64,000 nucleotides of DNA from Chitinophaga sp. GbtcB8 (GCF_019091455.1 NZ_JAGXJN010000002.1:124001-188000); one strand, 5' to 3'; counted from the stretch's first letter, positions 36,101 to 44,895 are shown. Translations and numbers: made by a program. The notes: a model not told the origin generated them from the sequence alone.

Positions 36101-37223
36101 TTACCTGCAGGTGGCGCCCTGCGCTGTCTATTACCTGCACCAGCTGGCCCTTGCTGTTGTGGTGGAAGCTGATCATAAAACCAGCCTGGTTGCGGATGGC
36201 ATACAGGCGGTAGTCCTCATCCGTTGGATGCACTTTGCGGAAATGGTATTGCAAGCGTTCCGTATGATCCAGCACCTGGTATTCTTCCAGATCTGTGCGG
36301 GTAAGGGTTAATTTCTCATGCCGGTTGTAATCTGTATTTCCTGTGTAAGGCAGCGGCTCAAACACGGTGCTGCGGCCATCGCCCAGCAGCACTACGGTAG
36401 CATTTTCTGCGGCAAATTCCCGGATGCGCATGTCATAACCCAGGTGGGTTCCATGGCCTAATACACCGTTAAATGAGCTGTCGCTGTTCCAGGAGCGGGT
36501 CCATTTCAGGGGAATGGGACCGGGCAGCTCAAAATCAGTACCGTCATATATTACAATACCCTGCACCAGGTCAACCGGTTCAAGGCCTTTTTTACAGAGG
36601 AACTTACTCAGCTTATTGCTGCCTACTTTTCCTTTTAAGGCGTGGTTAAATTTGGTGGCCAGCTTTTTACCGGCTGCTCCCAGGCCTTTCATTAATGCGC
36701 CAAATCCAAAAGACATGACGATGTTCAATAAAGCCCCGGCCCAATCCGGCACATAGGGGCCGCCTACACTTACCGGCTTACCAAAAGAAACCGGTATGGA
36801 ATAGGAGGTAGGCAGGTACATGCTGGGAATGGGCTTGAACTTTTTGCCCGGTTTTATGGAGAGCGGCATGCCTATATCGTTACAGGTCATCATCATGTAA
36901 CCGGAGGGGCTCATAAGATTGCCTTCCACCTTGGTTTTCTGACTGCCGAAAAAATTCACGGAATCGTGGCCTATCATGGGCGCCAGCAGGAAAGGGCCGC
37001 CCATGGGAATGTGAAAAAGGATGATCAGGATACCACTGGTGTCGCTTTTACCGCGGGGCACATGATTGATCTTAGTAGTGGCGCCTATAAACGGAATGTA
37101 ATCCATCGGGTCTACCACAAGGCCTATGTAGGGGTGCGGCAAAGGAACCGGAACGCCTAAGATCAGCACAATGTGAATGTCCAAACCAATCACCGGCGTA
37201 AAATGCTTGTTACTAACCAGCAT
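33144..37223 (-). CDS. Rhs-repeat polymorphic toxin with PAAR-like N-terminus and deaminase-like C-terminus
   Basis: The 1359-residue protein has four parts. Residues about 1-165 form a PAAR-like/DUF4150-type domain with many Pro and Gly turns (P-V-P-L-P-H-P, P-H-I-like strands, P-M-G-G-P-F). Residues about 210-310 are a DUF6531-type segment (P-V-D-L-V-Q-G-I-V, L-P-G-P-I-P-L-K-W-T-R). Residues about 310-1130 contain many Rhs/YD repeats (Y-D-x-x-G-R-L/I). Residues about 1160-1242 are the Rhs core with D-H-L-G-T-P, F-R-Y-P-G-Q-Y-x-D-x-E-T-G-L and R-Y-Y-D-P, ending at the cleavage motif D-P-F-G-L (1238-1242). The last 117 residues are a toxin domain with H-A-E (1315-1317) and P-C-x6-C (C1338, C1345), the pattern of zinc-dependent nucleic-acid deaminases. 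PAAR-like Rhs proteins are delivered by type VI or related contractile systems. Confidence 0.9.
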   Translation of the reverse strand: MLVSNKHFTPVIGLDIHIVLILGVPVPLPHPYIGLVVDPMDYIPFIGATTKINHVPRGKSDTSGILIILFHIPMGGPFLLAPMIGHDSVNFFGSQKTKVEGNLMSPSGYMMMTCNDIGMPLSIKPGKKFKPIPSMYLPTSYSIPVSFGKPVSVGGPYVPDWAGALLNIVMSFGFGALMKGLGAAGKKLATKFNHALKGKVGSNKLSKFLCKKGLEPVDLVQGIVIYDGTDFELPGPIPLKWTRSWNSDSSFNGVLGHGTHLGYDMRIREFAAENATVVLLGDGRSTVFEPLPYTGNTDYNRHEKLTLTRTDLEEYQVLDHTERLQYHFRKVHPTDEDYRLYAIRNQAGFMISFHHNSKGQLVQVIDSAGRHLQVSNDPQGRITSVTAQHRGAQQLMVRYTYNEAGDLAAITDALNQTTHIRYHNHLMVEKTDRNGLSFYWEYDHKARCTHSWGEGGVAEGWLEYHPEKGYNLFTTSQGHTTTYYYTPDFVVSQVKDPMGNSKFFEYTEDFEIYREIDEEANVTGYTYGERGNRTGIVQPDGSTATFNYDAAGRLVLATNAQGAARTYIYYKTGPHTGLLHTVTEADGSIQIFRYNEHNLVKKVENERGQQTLLAYDSDHNLAAFTLPDGNRSLWEYDAWGKCTCTENPLHEQQYLHYDALGRITAMDLADGNQVTFRYNAYGKILEATDRNQHVKFTYTPLGNIKIREENGAKVHFMYDKEELLTGVVNEHGETYRFTRNKRGDIIRETGFDGLTRQYERDAAGRITKILRPGKRWTIHEYDYNGNLTRTEHSDGTWETFSYNRSGQVIEAANEHSTVKLQRDIMGRVTEEEQNGYKVSGTYDLNGRHKQVQSTLGALLQFQRNDNGSISGIQANTPGINTPWILNIQHNQLGLETEYTFPGQVQSSWNYGKAGLPESHTVKVTDHDTLRSHYRWGPDLHLKQIINGLTHGTTQYRHDDAGNLVWAQYENGKEDHRTPDKAGNIYNSTDRKDRHYGPGGKLQETESSRYHYDEEGNLVRKVTRNPSGLNEVWEYEWYGNGLLKQVTRPDGKKVSFRYDPFGRRIEKEFHGQLTRFVWDGNVLLHEWKYKSAERPVITINELGDLQQDHPEPIPPESLITWVFEEKNLAPVAKIQNGRQYSIVRDHLGTPAAAYNEAGEKVWECRLTIYGKPQALTGSQEFIPFRYPGQYEDEETGLHYNRFRYYDPERGGYISQDPIKLYSNTLNLYGYVHDPLSWMDPFGLIGFLTGLAKDISDSGDHFFSQKLRTVAVGQDADGKLFAASSNGLDAGQRAKAIELGVTPLNSSTVMVDGKNLHAEEVLLKEVDDLKAVGTWKRAPCGADEHNCLQQLIDKGVKIECD

Positions 37224-37339
37224 AATGAGTTGCTTTTAGCGATTACAATGGTCCTTACAGGGTTGTGGGGTGAAGGACGGTTTTTCTAATTGAGTCAGAT
37301 AGTAGTATTGCAATATAACCAATTTTTCACATGATAAGA

Positions 37340-37365
37340 AGCCCTCCTGCGCGTACAAGAGGGCT
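37340..37365. terminator. Hairpin in the divergent region between the Rhs and TPR genes
   Basis: AGCCCTC (37340-37346) and GAGGGCT (37359-37365) pair perfectly, with AAGAA and TTTCT flanks that add weak pairs. A terminator-like hairpin between divergent start codons is unexpected; it could be a leftover of a lost gene, or a leader element of either gene. Confidence 0.45.
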
Positions 37366-37508
37366 TTCTGAAATAGAATTAATGTTAAGGTAACATCATA
37401 TGGCAAAAACAGCTTAACTTACAATAACAGTCTGGTAAAACAAACTAACCTCAAACGAATTGCCGGTTCAGGGATCAGCCAACCTCTAACTCAATAATAC
37501 TGGTTATT

Positions 37509-39236
37509 ATGAAAGTTCACTTCTTATTTGTGGGGTCAGCCTTTTTACTTTTAGGGATGCTTTCTTTCCGGTTCATTGCTGATCATCAAAACAACAGGGA
37601 GGTATCGGATAACCGCAGCTACATTGGCTGTGCGCCGCCTGCCAGCCTGGATCTGCGGCCGGATGCAAGCGGAAGATATGTACCGGTTTTTCCCGGATGG
37701 GGCAGGTATAGCTACCCGGTGCATACCAGCAGCGACAGCGCCCAGCTGTTTTTTAACCAGGGGCTGAATATGTACTACAGCTATCACCTTACCGAAGCAC
37801 TGGCTTCCTTTAAGGAGGCTGCCCGGCATGATGCTTCCTGTACCATGGCCTACTGGGGCCAGGCCTTATCAATGGGGCCTTATTATAACAGCTACGTTTA
37901 TAAAATGCCGGCCGCTGTTTTACCTGTGCTGGCGCAAATGAACCGGGCAGCTGCTAACAGTACGGAAAAGGAAAAAGACCTGGTGAATGCCATTAATAAA
38001 AGATATTCAACTGATACCACTGACAGGAAACGCAGTGAGCTAAACCGCGCTTATGCGGCAGCCCTGGCAGCCCTGGTGAAAAAATATCCCGGTGATGCAG
38101 ACATAAAAGCTTTGTATGTGGATGCTGTAATGCTGGAACATACCTGGGACTTCTGGAACAACGACGGTACTCCCAAAGCATGGACCGCGGAGCTGGTGAA
38201 TGATTGTGATGAGATCCTGAAGGTGCATCCTGAACACCCGGCGGCTTTGCATTACCAGATACACCTGGTTGAAGCATCCCTGCATCCTGAAAAAGCGCTG
38301 CATAATGCAGACGTGCTGAAAGTGGCTATGCCAGGGGTATCCCATATGGTGCATATGGCCAGCCATATGTACCAGCGCAATGGCCTGTATGCAAAAGGTG
38401 TTGATGTAAACCAGGCTGCTGGCGCATTACAAACGGAGTATAATGTTATGGCGCCAAACCTGAAGCTGGGTGTATTCAGCTTAACCCATTTTAATGCCGT
38501 AGGATCTTTCTGCGCTATGAATGCAAACATGTATAAAAAGGGCAGTGAGATGGCCGGGCAGCTGCATGATATTTTAGCAACGGATCACAGGGCGCGTTTG
38601 TCTAATACCTTTTTTCAATATTTATACATGCTGCCCATGTTCACGGCCATAAGATCCGGTAAATGGGAAGCAGTTACCGCTATGCCGGAACCGGGCACAG
38701 ACCTGCATTACGCCCTGCTGCTGGACCATTTTGGGAAAGGGCTGGCATCCATTAAGCTGCATGATACGGCAGCTGCGGGCAGGCAGCTACAGGGGCTGAA
38801 GGGTTTATTAAAAGACAGCTCCCTGCCGGTAAGGAACCTTCCTTTTAATGCGGCGCTGGGCTCCGCAAAAATTGCAGCTGCTATACTGGAGGGCGAGCTG
38901 TTTGCTGCACAGGGCAAAATGGATGCTGCAGCACAATCGCTGAAAAAGGCCGTGGCATATGAGGATGAGCTGATATACCGGGAGCCGAAAGACTGGCCCA
39001 TACCTGCACGTCATTTTTTAGGCGCTCATTTGTTGAAAATGAAACAGGTATCCCGGGCAGAGAAAGTATACCGGCAGGACCTGGTGCTTAACCCCGGTAA
39101 TGGCTGGTCTTTGCTGGGTTTATATCAAAGTTTGATGATGCAGCATAAAACAACCGCGGCGCGTAAATACCAGCTGGCATTTAAACGGGCTTTTGCCGAT
39201 GCAGATGAATTGCCGCCTGCTTCTGTTTATAATTAA
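37509..39236 (+). CDS. Exported tetratricopeptide-repeat protein
   Basis: The 575-residue protein has an N-terminal membrane or signal segment (about 4-22). Helical repeats of about 34 residues follow: one near residues 78-112 with F-F-N-Q-G-L-N-M-Y-Y-S-Y-H and A-x-x-x-F-x-x-A, and others at about 230-300 and 410-560 with A-L-H-Y and L-L-K-K-A-V-A-Y-E patterns. A motif A-x-x-x-D-P/A-x-C-A/T-M-A-Y-W-G is characteristic of a group of large secreted TPR proteins of unknown function. The protein probably works as a periplasmic scaffold. It is alone on its strand. Confidence 0.8.
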   Translation: MKVHFLFVGSAFLLLGMLSFRFIADHQNNREVSDNRSYIGCAPPASLDLRPDASGRYVPVFPGWGRYSYPVHTSSDSAQLFFNQGLNMYYSYHLTEALASFKEAARHDASCTMAYWGQALSMGPYYNSYVYKMPAAVLPVLAQMNRAAANSTEKEKDLVNAINKRYSTDTTDRKRSELNRAYAAALAALVKKYPGDADIKALYVDAVMLEHTWDFWNNDGTPKAWTAELVNDCDEILKVHPEHPAALHYQIHLVEASLHPEKALHNADVLKVAMPGVSHMVHMASHMYQRNGLYAKGVDVNQAAGALQTEYNVMAPNLKLGVFSLTHFNAVGSFCAMNANMYKKGSEMAGQLHDILATDHRARLSNTFFQYLYMLPMFTAIRSGKWEAVTAMPEPGTDLHYALLLDHFGKGLASIKLHDTAAAGRQLQGLKGLLKDSSLPVRNLPFNAALGSAKIAAAILEGELFAAQGKMDAAAQSLKKAVAYEDELIYREPKDWPIPARHFLGAHLLKMKQVSRAEKVYRQDLVLNPGNGWSLLGLYQSLMMQHKTTAARKYQLAFKRAFADADELPPASVYN

Positions 39237-39305
39237 TAATAAAGAGGACAGTTTGTGCATGAAGTGCATGCAGCACGATTATTAATTATTAATTTTTAAC
39301 CCGCG

Positions 39306-40724
39306 TTATGCCAGCGCATGTGAGCCTGACAGCTCATTTGTTAAAGTGGAAACATCTTCATTTTCCAGGTTTTGCACTGTTCTTATGATCTGTTCCCGGG
39401 TGGCTTCATCCAGGCTGCCGGCGCCCAGCCTGTGAAATTTTGCGATTACATCATCCCAGCTAAGGGGGCGGGTGTGGAAGCCTTTGAAGTCTTCTTTTTT
39501 TATACAGTGCTCTTCTCCGCTTTTTAATTTTACACAAACTTTGGTATTCATTTTTTCAGGATATGGAGCCGTATACGGATCAATTTTTTCTATGAGCTTT
39601 CGGGGTGAATGTAAAGGCAAACCGGTGCCTGTTTCCACCTTTTGCAGCAATGCCTGCACATCTGCCCGGCGAATACGCTCCGGCAAAAATTGCTGTGGCC
39701 ATACTTCGCCATCCAGCAGGGCTACTGCCATCAGGTAGGGCAAGCTGTGATCCGCCTGCTCTTTGGTTTGCACCAGCTTACGGTTGCCATACTGGCCTCC
39801 GCCTACAATGTTATAAGCGGTGAGAAAAGTGGTTACGTCTATCTTTTCCACCTCCGCAGGCGCTATATTATATTGCTGCCGCAGCTCCAGCATAGCTTCC
39901 ACTGCGGGCTGCGTATGTACTTCTGCGTTATAGCTTTTTAGTATACATTTTTTGATGAGGGAAAAATCCCCGGTGGCGCAATCAAAAGCGGGATCCATTC
40001 CAAATTCTTCCTTGAATCCCTTGGGGCCTTCAAAATAGCTTACAGGGCCGGTAACGCCTTCCTTTGCCAGCAAAACTACATTCGTGCAGCCTAATGCTAC
40101 CAGTGAAGATGCAAAGCCTTTCCACTCATAGGTATATGAAGCGCGCGTAGTAACGGTGGTGTTAAAGGTGCTGGCTGTAATACCAATGGCATGGGCTGTT
40201 TCCTCCTCTGTTAGTGAGAACATTTTGCCAAGCGCCGCAGTTACTGACATGGCCAGTAATACCGTATGGTCAATACCTTTGGCCATTAGCGGCATTTGTT
40301 CTACCAGCGTGCATTCCAACTGGTAGGCAACTGCCATGGTAGTTAAAAGATCACGGCCGCTTGCGCCTGCCAGCTGGGCGGCGGCTAACACAGCGCCAAT
40401 ATTATCACTGGGGTGGCAGGTAGCTTCTTTGCCCAGGAAATTGTCCATAAAATCAGGATAGCGTATGAGCAGCGTGTATAATTGTGCAGCCCTGTCTACA
40501 GCAGTATGGCCAATCACCGGTACCTGGCAGGCGCCGTCCTGCTGTAAGCTTGCTGTTTGTCTTAATAGCTTTTGCACAGTAGGTGCCTGCAGGGAATATA
40601 ACATGGAGCCAATGGAATCCAATAAATGCTTTTTAAGCTGATCGCGTATATCATTGCTGAGATGGGAATAGGCCGATTGCAAAGCAAAACGGGCTATTTT
40701 TTCCGTAATACCAAGGTCTTTCAT
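39306..40724 (-). CDS. MmgE/PrpD family protein
   Basis: The start at ATG 40724 (472 residues) is preferred; an upstream ATG at 40751 adds nine residues. The protein shows the MmgE/PrpD pattern: an N-terminal helical domain with L-D-S-I-G-S-M (about 36-42), Y-P-D-F-M-D-N-F-L (about 90-98), H-P-S-D-N-I-G-A-V-L-A-A-A (about 104-116), and a smaller C-terminal domain. PrpD acts as 2-methylcitrate dehydratase; related proteins are itaconate or other decarboxylases, so the substrate is open. No prpB or prpC gene is nearby. It is divergent from the response regulator gene, with a shared 225-base region. Confidence 0.88.
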   Translation of the reverse strand: MKDLGITEKIARFALQSAYSHLSNDIRDQLKKHLLDSIGSMLYSLQAPTVQKLLRQTASLQQDGACQVPVIGHTAVDRAAQLYTLLIRYPDFMDNFLGKEATCHPSDNIGAVLAAAQLAGASGRDLLTTMAVAYQLECTLVEQMPLMAKGIDHTVLLAMSVTAALGKMFSLTEEETAHAIGITASTFNTTVTTRASYTYEWKGFASSLVALGCTNVVLLAKEGVTGPVSYFEGPKGFKEEFGMDPAFDCATGDFSLIKKCILKSYNAEVHTQPAVEAMLELRQQYNIAPAEVEKIDVTTFLTAYNIVGGGQYGNRKLVQTKEQADHSLPYLMAVALLDGEVWPQQFLPERIRRADVQALLQKVETGTGLPLHSPRKLIEKIDPYTAPYPEKMNTKVCVKLKSGEEHCIKKEDFKGFHTRPLSWDDVIAKFHRLGAGSLDEATREQIIRTVQNLENEDVSTLTNELSGSHALA

Positions 40725-40806
40725 ATTGCTGTGTTTAATAAAGGAGCACATTCAATTTAAATGCCATGGTAAGCACAGCCGTTACTTACAACCTGGCCGA
40801 AGACTT

Positions 40807-40827
40807 TTCAATCCTTTAAAGATTGAA
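40807..40827. promoter_or_regulatory. Inverted repeat in the MmgE/response regulator divergent region
   Basis: TTCAATC (40807-40813) and GATTGAA (40821-40827) face each other across seven bases. It lies between the two divergent genes and might bind a regulator; nothing else supports this. Confidence 0.3.
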
Positions 40828-40852
40828 TACAATCTGCCGGGAATTGAGAACA

Positions 40853-40885
40853 TTGCAATTTTAAGGGAAAAACGATTTAACTTTA
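40853..40885 (+). promoter_or_regulatory. Candidate promoter of the CheY-like gene
   Basis: TTG at 40853-40855 and TAACTTTA at 40878-40885 are separated by 22 bases, close to the Bacteroidota pattern TTTG-19/22-TAnnTTTG. The -7 element has one mismatch. The resulting leader would be about 60 bases. Confidence 0.35.
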
Positions 40886-40949
40886 TAATAGAAGCAGTTA
40901 CACGAAACGGTCAGCATACTCAACAATACTCTCACAACCTCTCCATTAT

Positions 40950-41315
40950 ATGAGTAAAATTTTAGTACTCGACGATAATGAGGCTATTCTGGAGGCCATT
41001 CATTTTATTCTAAGCAGAAGAAAGATAGTAGTAGTTACTATTGCCGACCCTGCTTTGTTGCTGCCGTATTTGCAAATGCATAAGCCTGACCTGCTGTTAA
41101 TGGATATCAGCATGGGCTGTTATGACGGGAGGGAGTTATGTTACCAGCTTAAAAGCTCTCCTTCGGAAGAGCACTTACCTATTGTACTATTTTCCGCCAA
41201 AAGCTATAACCCGGCATCTATAACGGCCTGCGGGGCAGACGCATTTATGGAAAAGCCCTTTCACATTCAAAACCTTTACACTGTGCTGGAACAATTGCTG
41301 CCGCAGGAGGCTTAA
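40950..41315 (+). CDS. CheY-like single-domain response regulator
   Basis: The 121-residue protein is a complete receiver domain and nothing more. D8/D9 form the acidic pocket, D52 is the phospho-acceptor (L-M-D-I-S-M-G), S82 is the switch residue and K102 in M-E-K-P-F is the conserved lysine. There is no output domain, so it must act by protein contact or as a phosphate relay. The PAS protein encoded 380 bases downstream on the same strand is a possible partner. It is not in an obvious operon. Confidence 0.93.
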   Translation: MSKILVLDDNEAILEAIHFILSRRKIVVVTIADPALLLPYLQMHKPDLLLMDISMGCYDGRELCYQLKSSPSEEHLPIVLFSAKSYNPASITACGADAFMEKPFHIQNLYTVLEQLLPQEA

Positions 41316-41695
41316 TTAATATTGCTTTTATACGGAAGGGTAGCAGTGACACGGTACACGGTATGTTCGGGAACTTACCGTAATCATCATTCCCTTAAAT
41401 TTTTTACTAAAAGGCCCTTACACATAGCAAACAGGTAAGCCATCACCACTGCGTCACAAACTTTAAACCGGGTTGGAAGAACACTTGTGATGGTTGCCGT
41501 GAATGTTTATTTTAGTAGAACATTTTACGGCACTATTTTCCTGTTGTGAAATAGCGTATGAAACACTGATAGTACCAGATCACCTACTGACCTAACGCGG
41601 GCAGCAACCATTGTTCTGAGCGCTGGCGCTATAATTGTTTACCAGGAAAAAATTTTAACTATCCGAAAACTGCTACTTTAAATGCAGGATCTGCT
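41316..41695. other. Intergenic stretch, no gene seen
   Basis: These 380 bases lie between the response regulator and PAS genes. I see no coding frame of convincing composition, no strong hairpin and no clear promoter box. The length suggests a separate promoter for the PAS gene. Confidence 0.5.
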
Positions 41696-42904
41696 ATGAT
41701 GAGCAATGTTCAACTGAATACCATGCTGGCCCTGTCTTCCGACGTATTTTGCATTTTTGACCGGCAACTGCAGTTCGCAGAAGTTGCCGGCGCCGGAGGA
41801 ATGCCCTGGGGGTATGATCCCGCATCACTATCAGGCAAACCATTGGGCAGCCTGATTAAACGCATCACAAACCCTGCCGGGGCAGATGTTCAGCATGTGT
41901 TTGAGCAATCGGCATCCACCCTGGCGCCGGTAAAGTTTGCATGCCATTTCCTGGCTAACCATCATAAAATTATAAGTGTTGAATGGACCCTGAAATGGCA
42001 GCCGGAGCACCAGGCATTTTATGGTGTGGCCAGCACTATAGGAGAGAGCCCGGTTGATGGCGCGGGTAACTCCCTGCATGACCAGATGGGCCGGATCATT
42101 GAGAGTATAACGGACGGGTTATGCACGGTAAATGAATCCTGGACCATAACCGGCTGGAATAAGGCTGCTGAAGAAATGACCGGCAAAAAGCGTAGTGAGC
42201 TGATAGGTAAGAATATATTTGATGTTTTTAGCCGGGAGCTCACACCTGCCATCAGGGATGTTTATCAAAAAGCAATGACCGAAAAAAAGACGGCGGAGCT
42301 GCTGGTTAAAAGAAGTGAAAAGAAATACCGCAACCTGTTTAATTCAAGCCCGCTTCCAATGTGGGTGTATGATATGGAAACCTATAAGTTCCTGAGTGTG
42401 AATAATGCAGCCATCCGCCATTATGGGTATACCCGGGAGGAATTTCTTTCAATGACCCTTAAAGATATAAGACCCGTTAGCGAGATAGGCAGGCTGGAGG
42501 CGGAAGTGAATAAGATCAGGGGAACCGAGCGTTTTAATGAAGGGATTTTTAAACACTGTACGAAAAGCGGGGAGGTAATTAATGTGAAGATCCAGGGGAA
42601 TGTGATAGACTTTGACGGGCAGGAAGCAAGACTGGTACTTGCTATTGATGTTAGCGCCCATCTGGCTTATATGAATGCCATTGAAGAACAGAATGCCCGG
42701 CTCAGGGAAATTGCATGGATCCAGTCGCATGTTGTGCGCGCTCCCCTTGCCCGCATAATGGCGTTAATAGATGTATTAAAGGATAAAGACCTTTCCCGGG
42801 AAGATTTCCTTAAATATATCGGGTTCCTATCTGTTTCCGGTAATGAGCTGGATAATGTGATAAAAGGGATCGTTGAAAGAACGCAGCGGCTTAAAATGCC
42901 GTGA
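41696..42904 (+). CDS. PAS-domain protein ending in a histidine box, without ATPase domain
   Basis: The 402-residue protein has three PAS domains: about 1-115, about 128-215 (D-G-L-C-T-V-N-x-x-W-x-I-T-x-W-N-x-A-A), and about 218-330 (F-N-S-S-P-L-P-M-W-V-Y-D, Y-G-Y-T-R-E-E-F). A short helix then leads into I-Q-S-H-V-V-R-A-P-L-A-R, a HisKA-type box with H345. The protein ends 57 residues later, after the dimerisation helix pair, so the HATPase_c domain is absent. Such proteins may serve as phosphotransfer or dimer partners for other kinases, or be dead kinases. No signal peptide or membrane segment is seen. Confidence 0.88.
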   Translation: MMSNVQLNTMLALSSDVFCIFDRQLQFAEVAGAGGMPWGYDPASLSGKPLGSLIKRITNPAGADVQHVFEQSASTLAPVKFACHFLANHHKIISVEWTLKWQPEHQAFYGVASTIGESPVDGAGNSLHDQMGRIIESITDGLCTVNESWTITGWNKAAEEMTGKKRSELIGKNIFDVFSRELTPAIRDVYQKAMTEKKTAELLVKRSEKKYRNLFNSSPLPMWVYDMETYKFLSVNNAAIRHYGYTREEFLSMTLKDIRPVSEIGRLEAEVNKIRGTERFNEGIFKHCTKSGEVINVKIQGNVIDFDGQEARLVLAIDVSAHLAYMNAIEEQNARLREIAWIQSHVVRAPLARIMALIDVLKDKDLSREDFLKYIGFLSVSGNELDNVIKGIVERTQRLKMP

Positions 42905-42935
42905 CCTTTTACACTTCCTGAATCATGCATGTTAT

Positions 42936-44375
42936 TCAATAAACAACAATATCATTTTTCCCGGACGCTACTTTTTTATACGGATCGTTAAGGAACTGCT
43001 GCATGAAAGTCTGAAAATCCCGGCCGCCTACGCCATGCCCGCGGTTGGTGAACAGCAGCCGCTGACTGTTAGGCATGTAATGATGGATCATATCAATATA
43101 AAGCGGCCTGCAGGCATTATCCAGCTCTCCATCGGCCAGCAATGCCGGCTTATTGGAATAAAAAGGTTGTTTGGTGCTTGCTTTAACAGGGGACGATGCC
43201 CAGCAATCACACATGGCGTTGTAAACATCATTAATGTGATAGCCTTCCATGTAAGGGTAGGCATTATAAAGCTGACGTTTAACATTTTCATAGTTATAGG
43301 CTGCCTGGTCTGCACAGTATACTGAGATGCGCATGCCGGAAGGTCCCCGGCCATACTGGAACAGATCGTCCAGCAGCTGTTTCACATAGCCGTGATGGTT
43401 ACCTTTAATGAGCTCTGTAACAACAAAAGCTAACGCTTTCCGCTGACCGGAAAGATAGTTCTGGACAATATCCAGCAGATCGTTCCGGGTGTATTGAATG
43501 TTGAGGGTATCTGTGGCGCCTTTTTCCAGGTAAGGAATGTAAAAGACCTTTCCTGCAATGGAGGTAAAATATTGCTGAAACTTTTCCATCAGGTTGCCGT
43601 ATAAAACCTTATCTGCTGAATCCTTTTCACAACGTGCGAATAATATGGTAAGCGCTTCGTTAAAATTAGCCGGTTCATCTTCATCAATATGCACAAAGGT
43701 GGGCAGCGGGGAATCCAGTATCAAAGAGCGGATGCGGGAAGGATCATGCTGCAGCACTGCCAGCATAAGGCCGCCGCTGTAAGAAATGCCCCAGAGATTA
43801 ACGGAATCAATGCGCAAGCTGGTCAGCAGGTCGTGAATGTCTGCCACTGTTTCATCTGTATTATAAGCGGAAAGGTCAATGCCACGGGCTTGCAGGTCTT
43901 TCCGGTACTGTTTTACACCTTCAATCACCATGCTGTCTTTATTAAGGTTCTTACGGTAAGCGGTTTTAATGGCGTTCGCCAACGCCGGACCGTAGAGGTT
44001 AGGCTGGGCATAATTGGTGCCTCTTTGCTCAAATGCAATACAATCCCGGTCATTAATAATAGTGCTTTTGGCGGCGCCTGCTGCCCAACCAAGTGAGCTG
44101 CCCCCGGGCCCCCCGGTAGTGAACAGCAGCGGGTCTTTCCTTTTATGCGGGTTTTTACTTTCTACTACAATAAACGGGAGCTGAATAGTTTTTCCATTCT
44201 TCTTTTTCCTGTTCTCCGGCACTACCAGGTAACCGCAGCGGGTTTTAAAGCTGCTGTCTATTTTAACAGGGCAGGCACAGGGAACAATGGCTGGCGTATA
44301 AACTGATTTTTGCTGAGAGCGGGCAGCTGGTACGCAGCAGCAAAAAGCTATAAACATCAGGAGTACAGGTTTCAT
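42936..44375 (-). CDS. Secreted alpha/beta hydrolase of the tripeptidyl-aminopeptidase type
   Basis: The 479-residue protein has a signal peptide (about 1-20). The hydrolase core has G-G-P-G-G-S-S (about 88-94) as oxyanion site, the nucleophile in W-G-I-S-Y-S-G-G (serine near 199), the acid in D-G-E-L-D (near 412-416) and the histidine in N-R-G-H-G-V (near 444). The C-terminal region resembles the TAP-like C-terminal domain. Enzymes of this type release short peptides or esters in the periplasm. It is monocistronic and faces the PAS gene, 31 bases apart. Confidence 0.88.
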   Translation of the reverse strand: MKPVLLMFIAFCCCVPAARSQQKSVYTPAIVPCACPVKIDSSFKTRCGYLVVPENRKKKNGKTIQLPFIVVESKNPHKRKDPLLFTTGGPGGSSLGWAAGAAKSTIINDRDCIAFEQRGTNYAQPNLYGPALANAIKTAYRKNLNKDSMVIEGVKQYRKDLQARGIDLSAYNTDETVADIHDLLTSLRIDSVNLWGISYSGGLMLAVLQHDPSRIRSLILDSPLPTFVHIDEDEPANFNEALTILFARCEKDSADKVLYGNLMEKFQQYFTSIAGKVFYIPYLEKGATDTLNIQYTRNDLLDIVQNYLSGQRKALAFVVTELIKGNHHGYVKQLLDDLFQYGRGPSGMRISVYCADQAAYNYENVKRQLYNAYPYMEGYHINDVYNAMCDCWASSPVKASTKQPFYSNKPALLADGELDNACRPLYIDMIHHYMPNSQRLLFTNRGHGVGGRDFQTFMQQFLNDPYKKVASGKNDIVVY

Positions 44376-44440
44376 CCGGGAGCTGTTTTAATCAAAAATA
44401 GAACGGGGGCGGGGAATATGGAAGGTAAAAAACGGACATT

Positions 44441-44867
44441 TTAAAGGGAGCTGCTCACGCTTTGACCGGTGAACCGGATCATTTCCCTATAAAAGTGGCT
44501 CATATCATAATAGCCATAGTTGCAGGGTGCAAAGGCTTTTTTATTGGCTACATAAGCTGTTAAAGCCATTCTTGCACGCAGAATGGAAAAGTATTTTTTA
44601 GGGCGAGTCCCTTAAAACAAGTACATCATCTGCAGGGTGGATCATATGGCAATCTTTGCCAGTAACCAGATGATAGGGCGCGCCCAGGTTGATCCAGATG
44701 GTGGGCGTCCAGCTGGGGAACATTTTTACTGTAAAACATTCATTGGCCGCATGCCGGCTGGTAGCTGCAGGAGAGGATTCAGAGAAAAATTCAATGTAAT
44801 CAGCCAGCTCCGGGCAAGGGCTGCTGAAGTTGTACAACTTCCTGATATTGTCGAAGATCTCGATCAT
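44441..44867 (-). pseudogene. Broken AraC-family regulator gene (deletion with frameshift)
   Basis: An N-terminal piece of 89 codons (44867-44598) reads like the sensing domain of a Bacteroidota AraC-family protein. It stops abruptly at TAA 44600-44598. In another frame, starting about 44605, a 54-codon piece runs R-P-K-K-Y-F-S-I-L-R-A-R-M, then Y-G-Y-Y-D-M-S-H-F-Y-R-E and F-T-G-Q-S, which is the second helix-turn-helix of an AraC DNA-binding domain, and ends at TAA 44443. Roughly 90 to 110 residues that should link them are missing. The gene is therefore non-functional. Confidence 0.8.
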
Positions 44868-44895
44868 TCGGGAAAGGAGTTTAAAGCCCTGCTAA

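Noticed and set aside
39306..40724. Methylcitrate cycle operon
   Set aside because: Only the PrpD-type gene is present; no prpB, prpC or acnD is nearby, so the exact function is left open.
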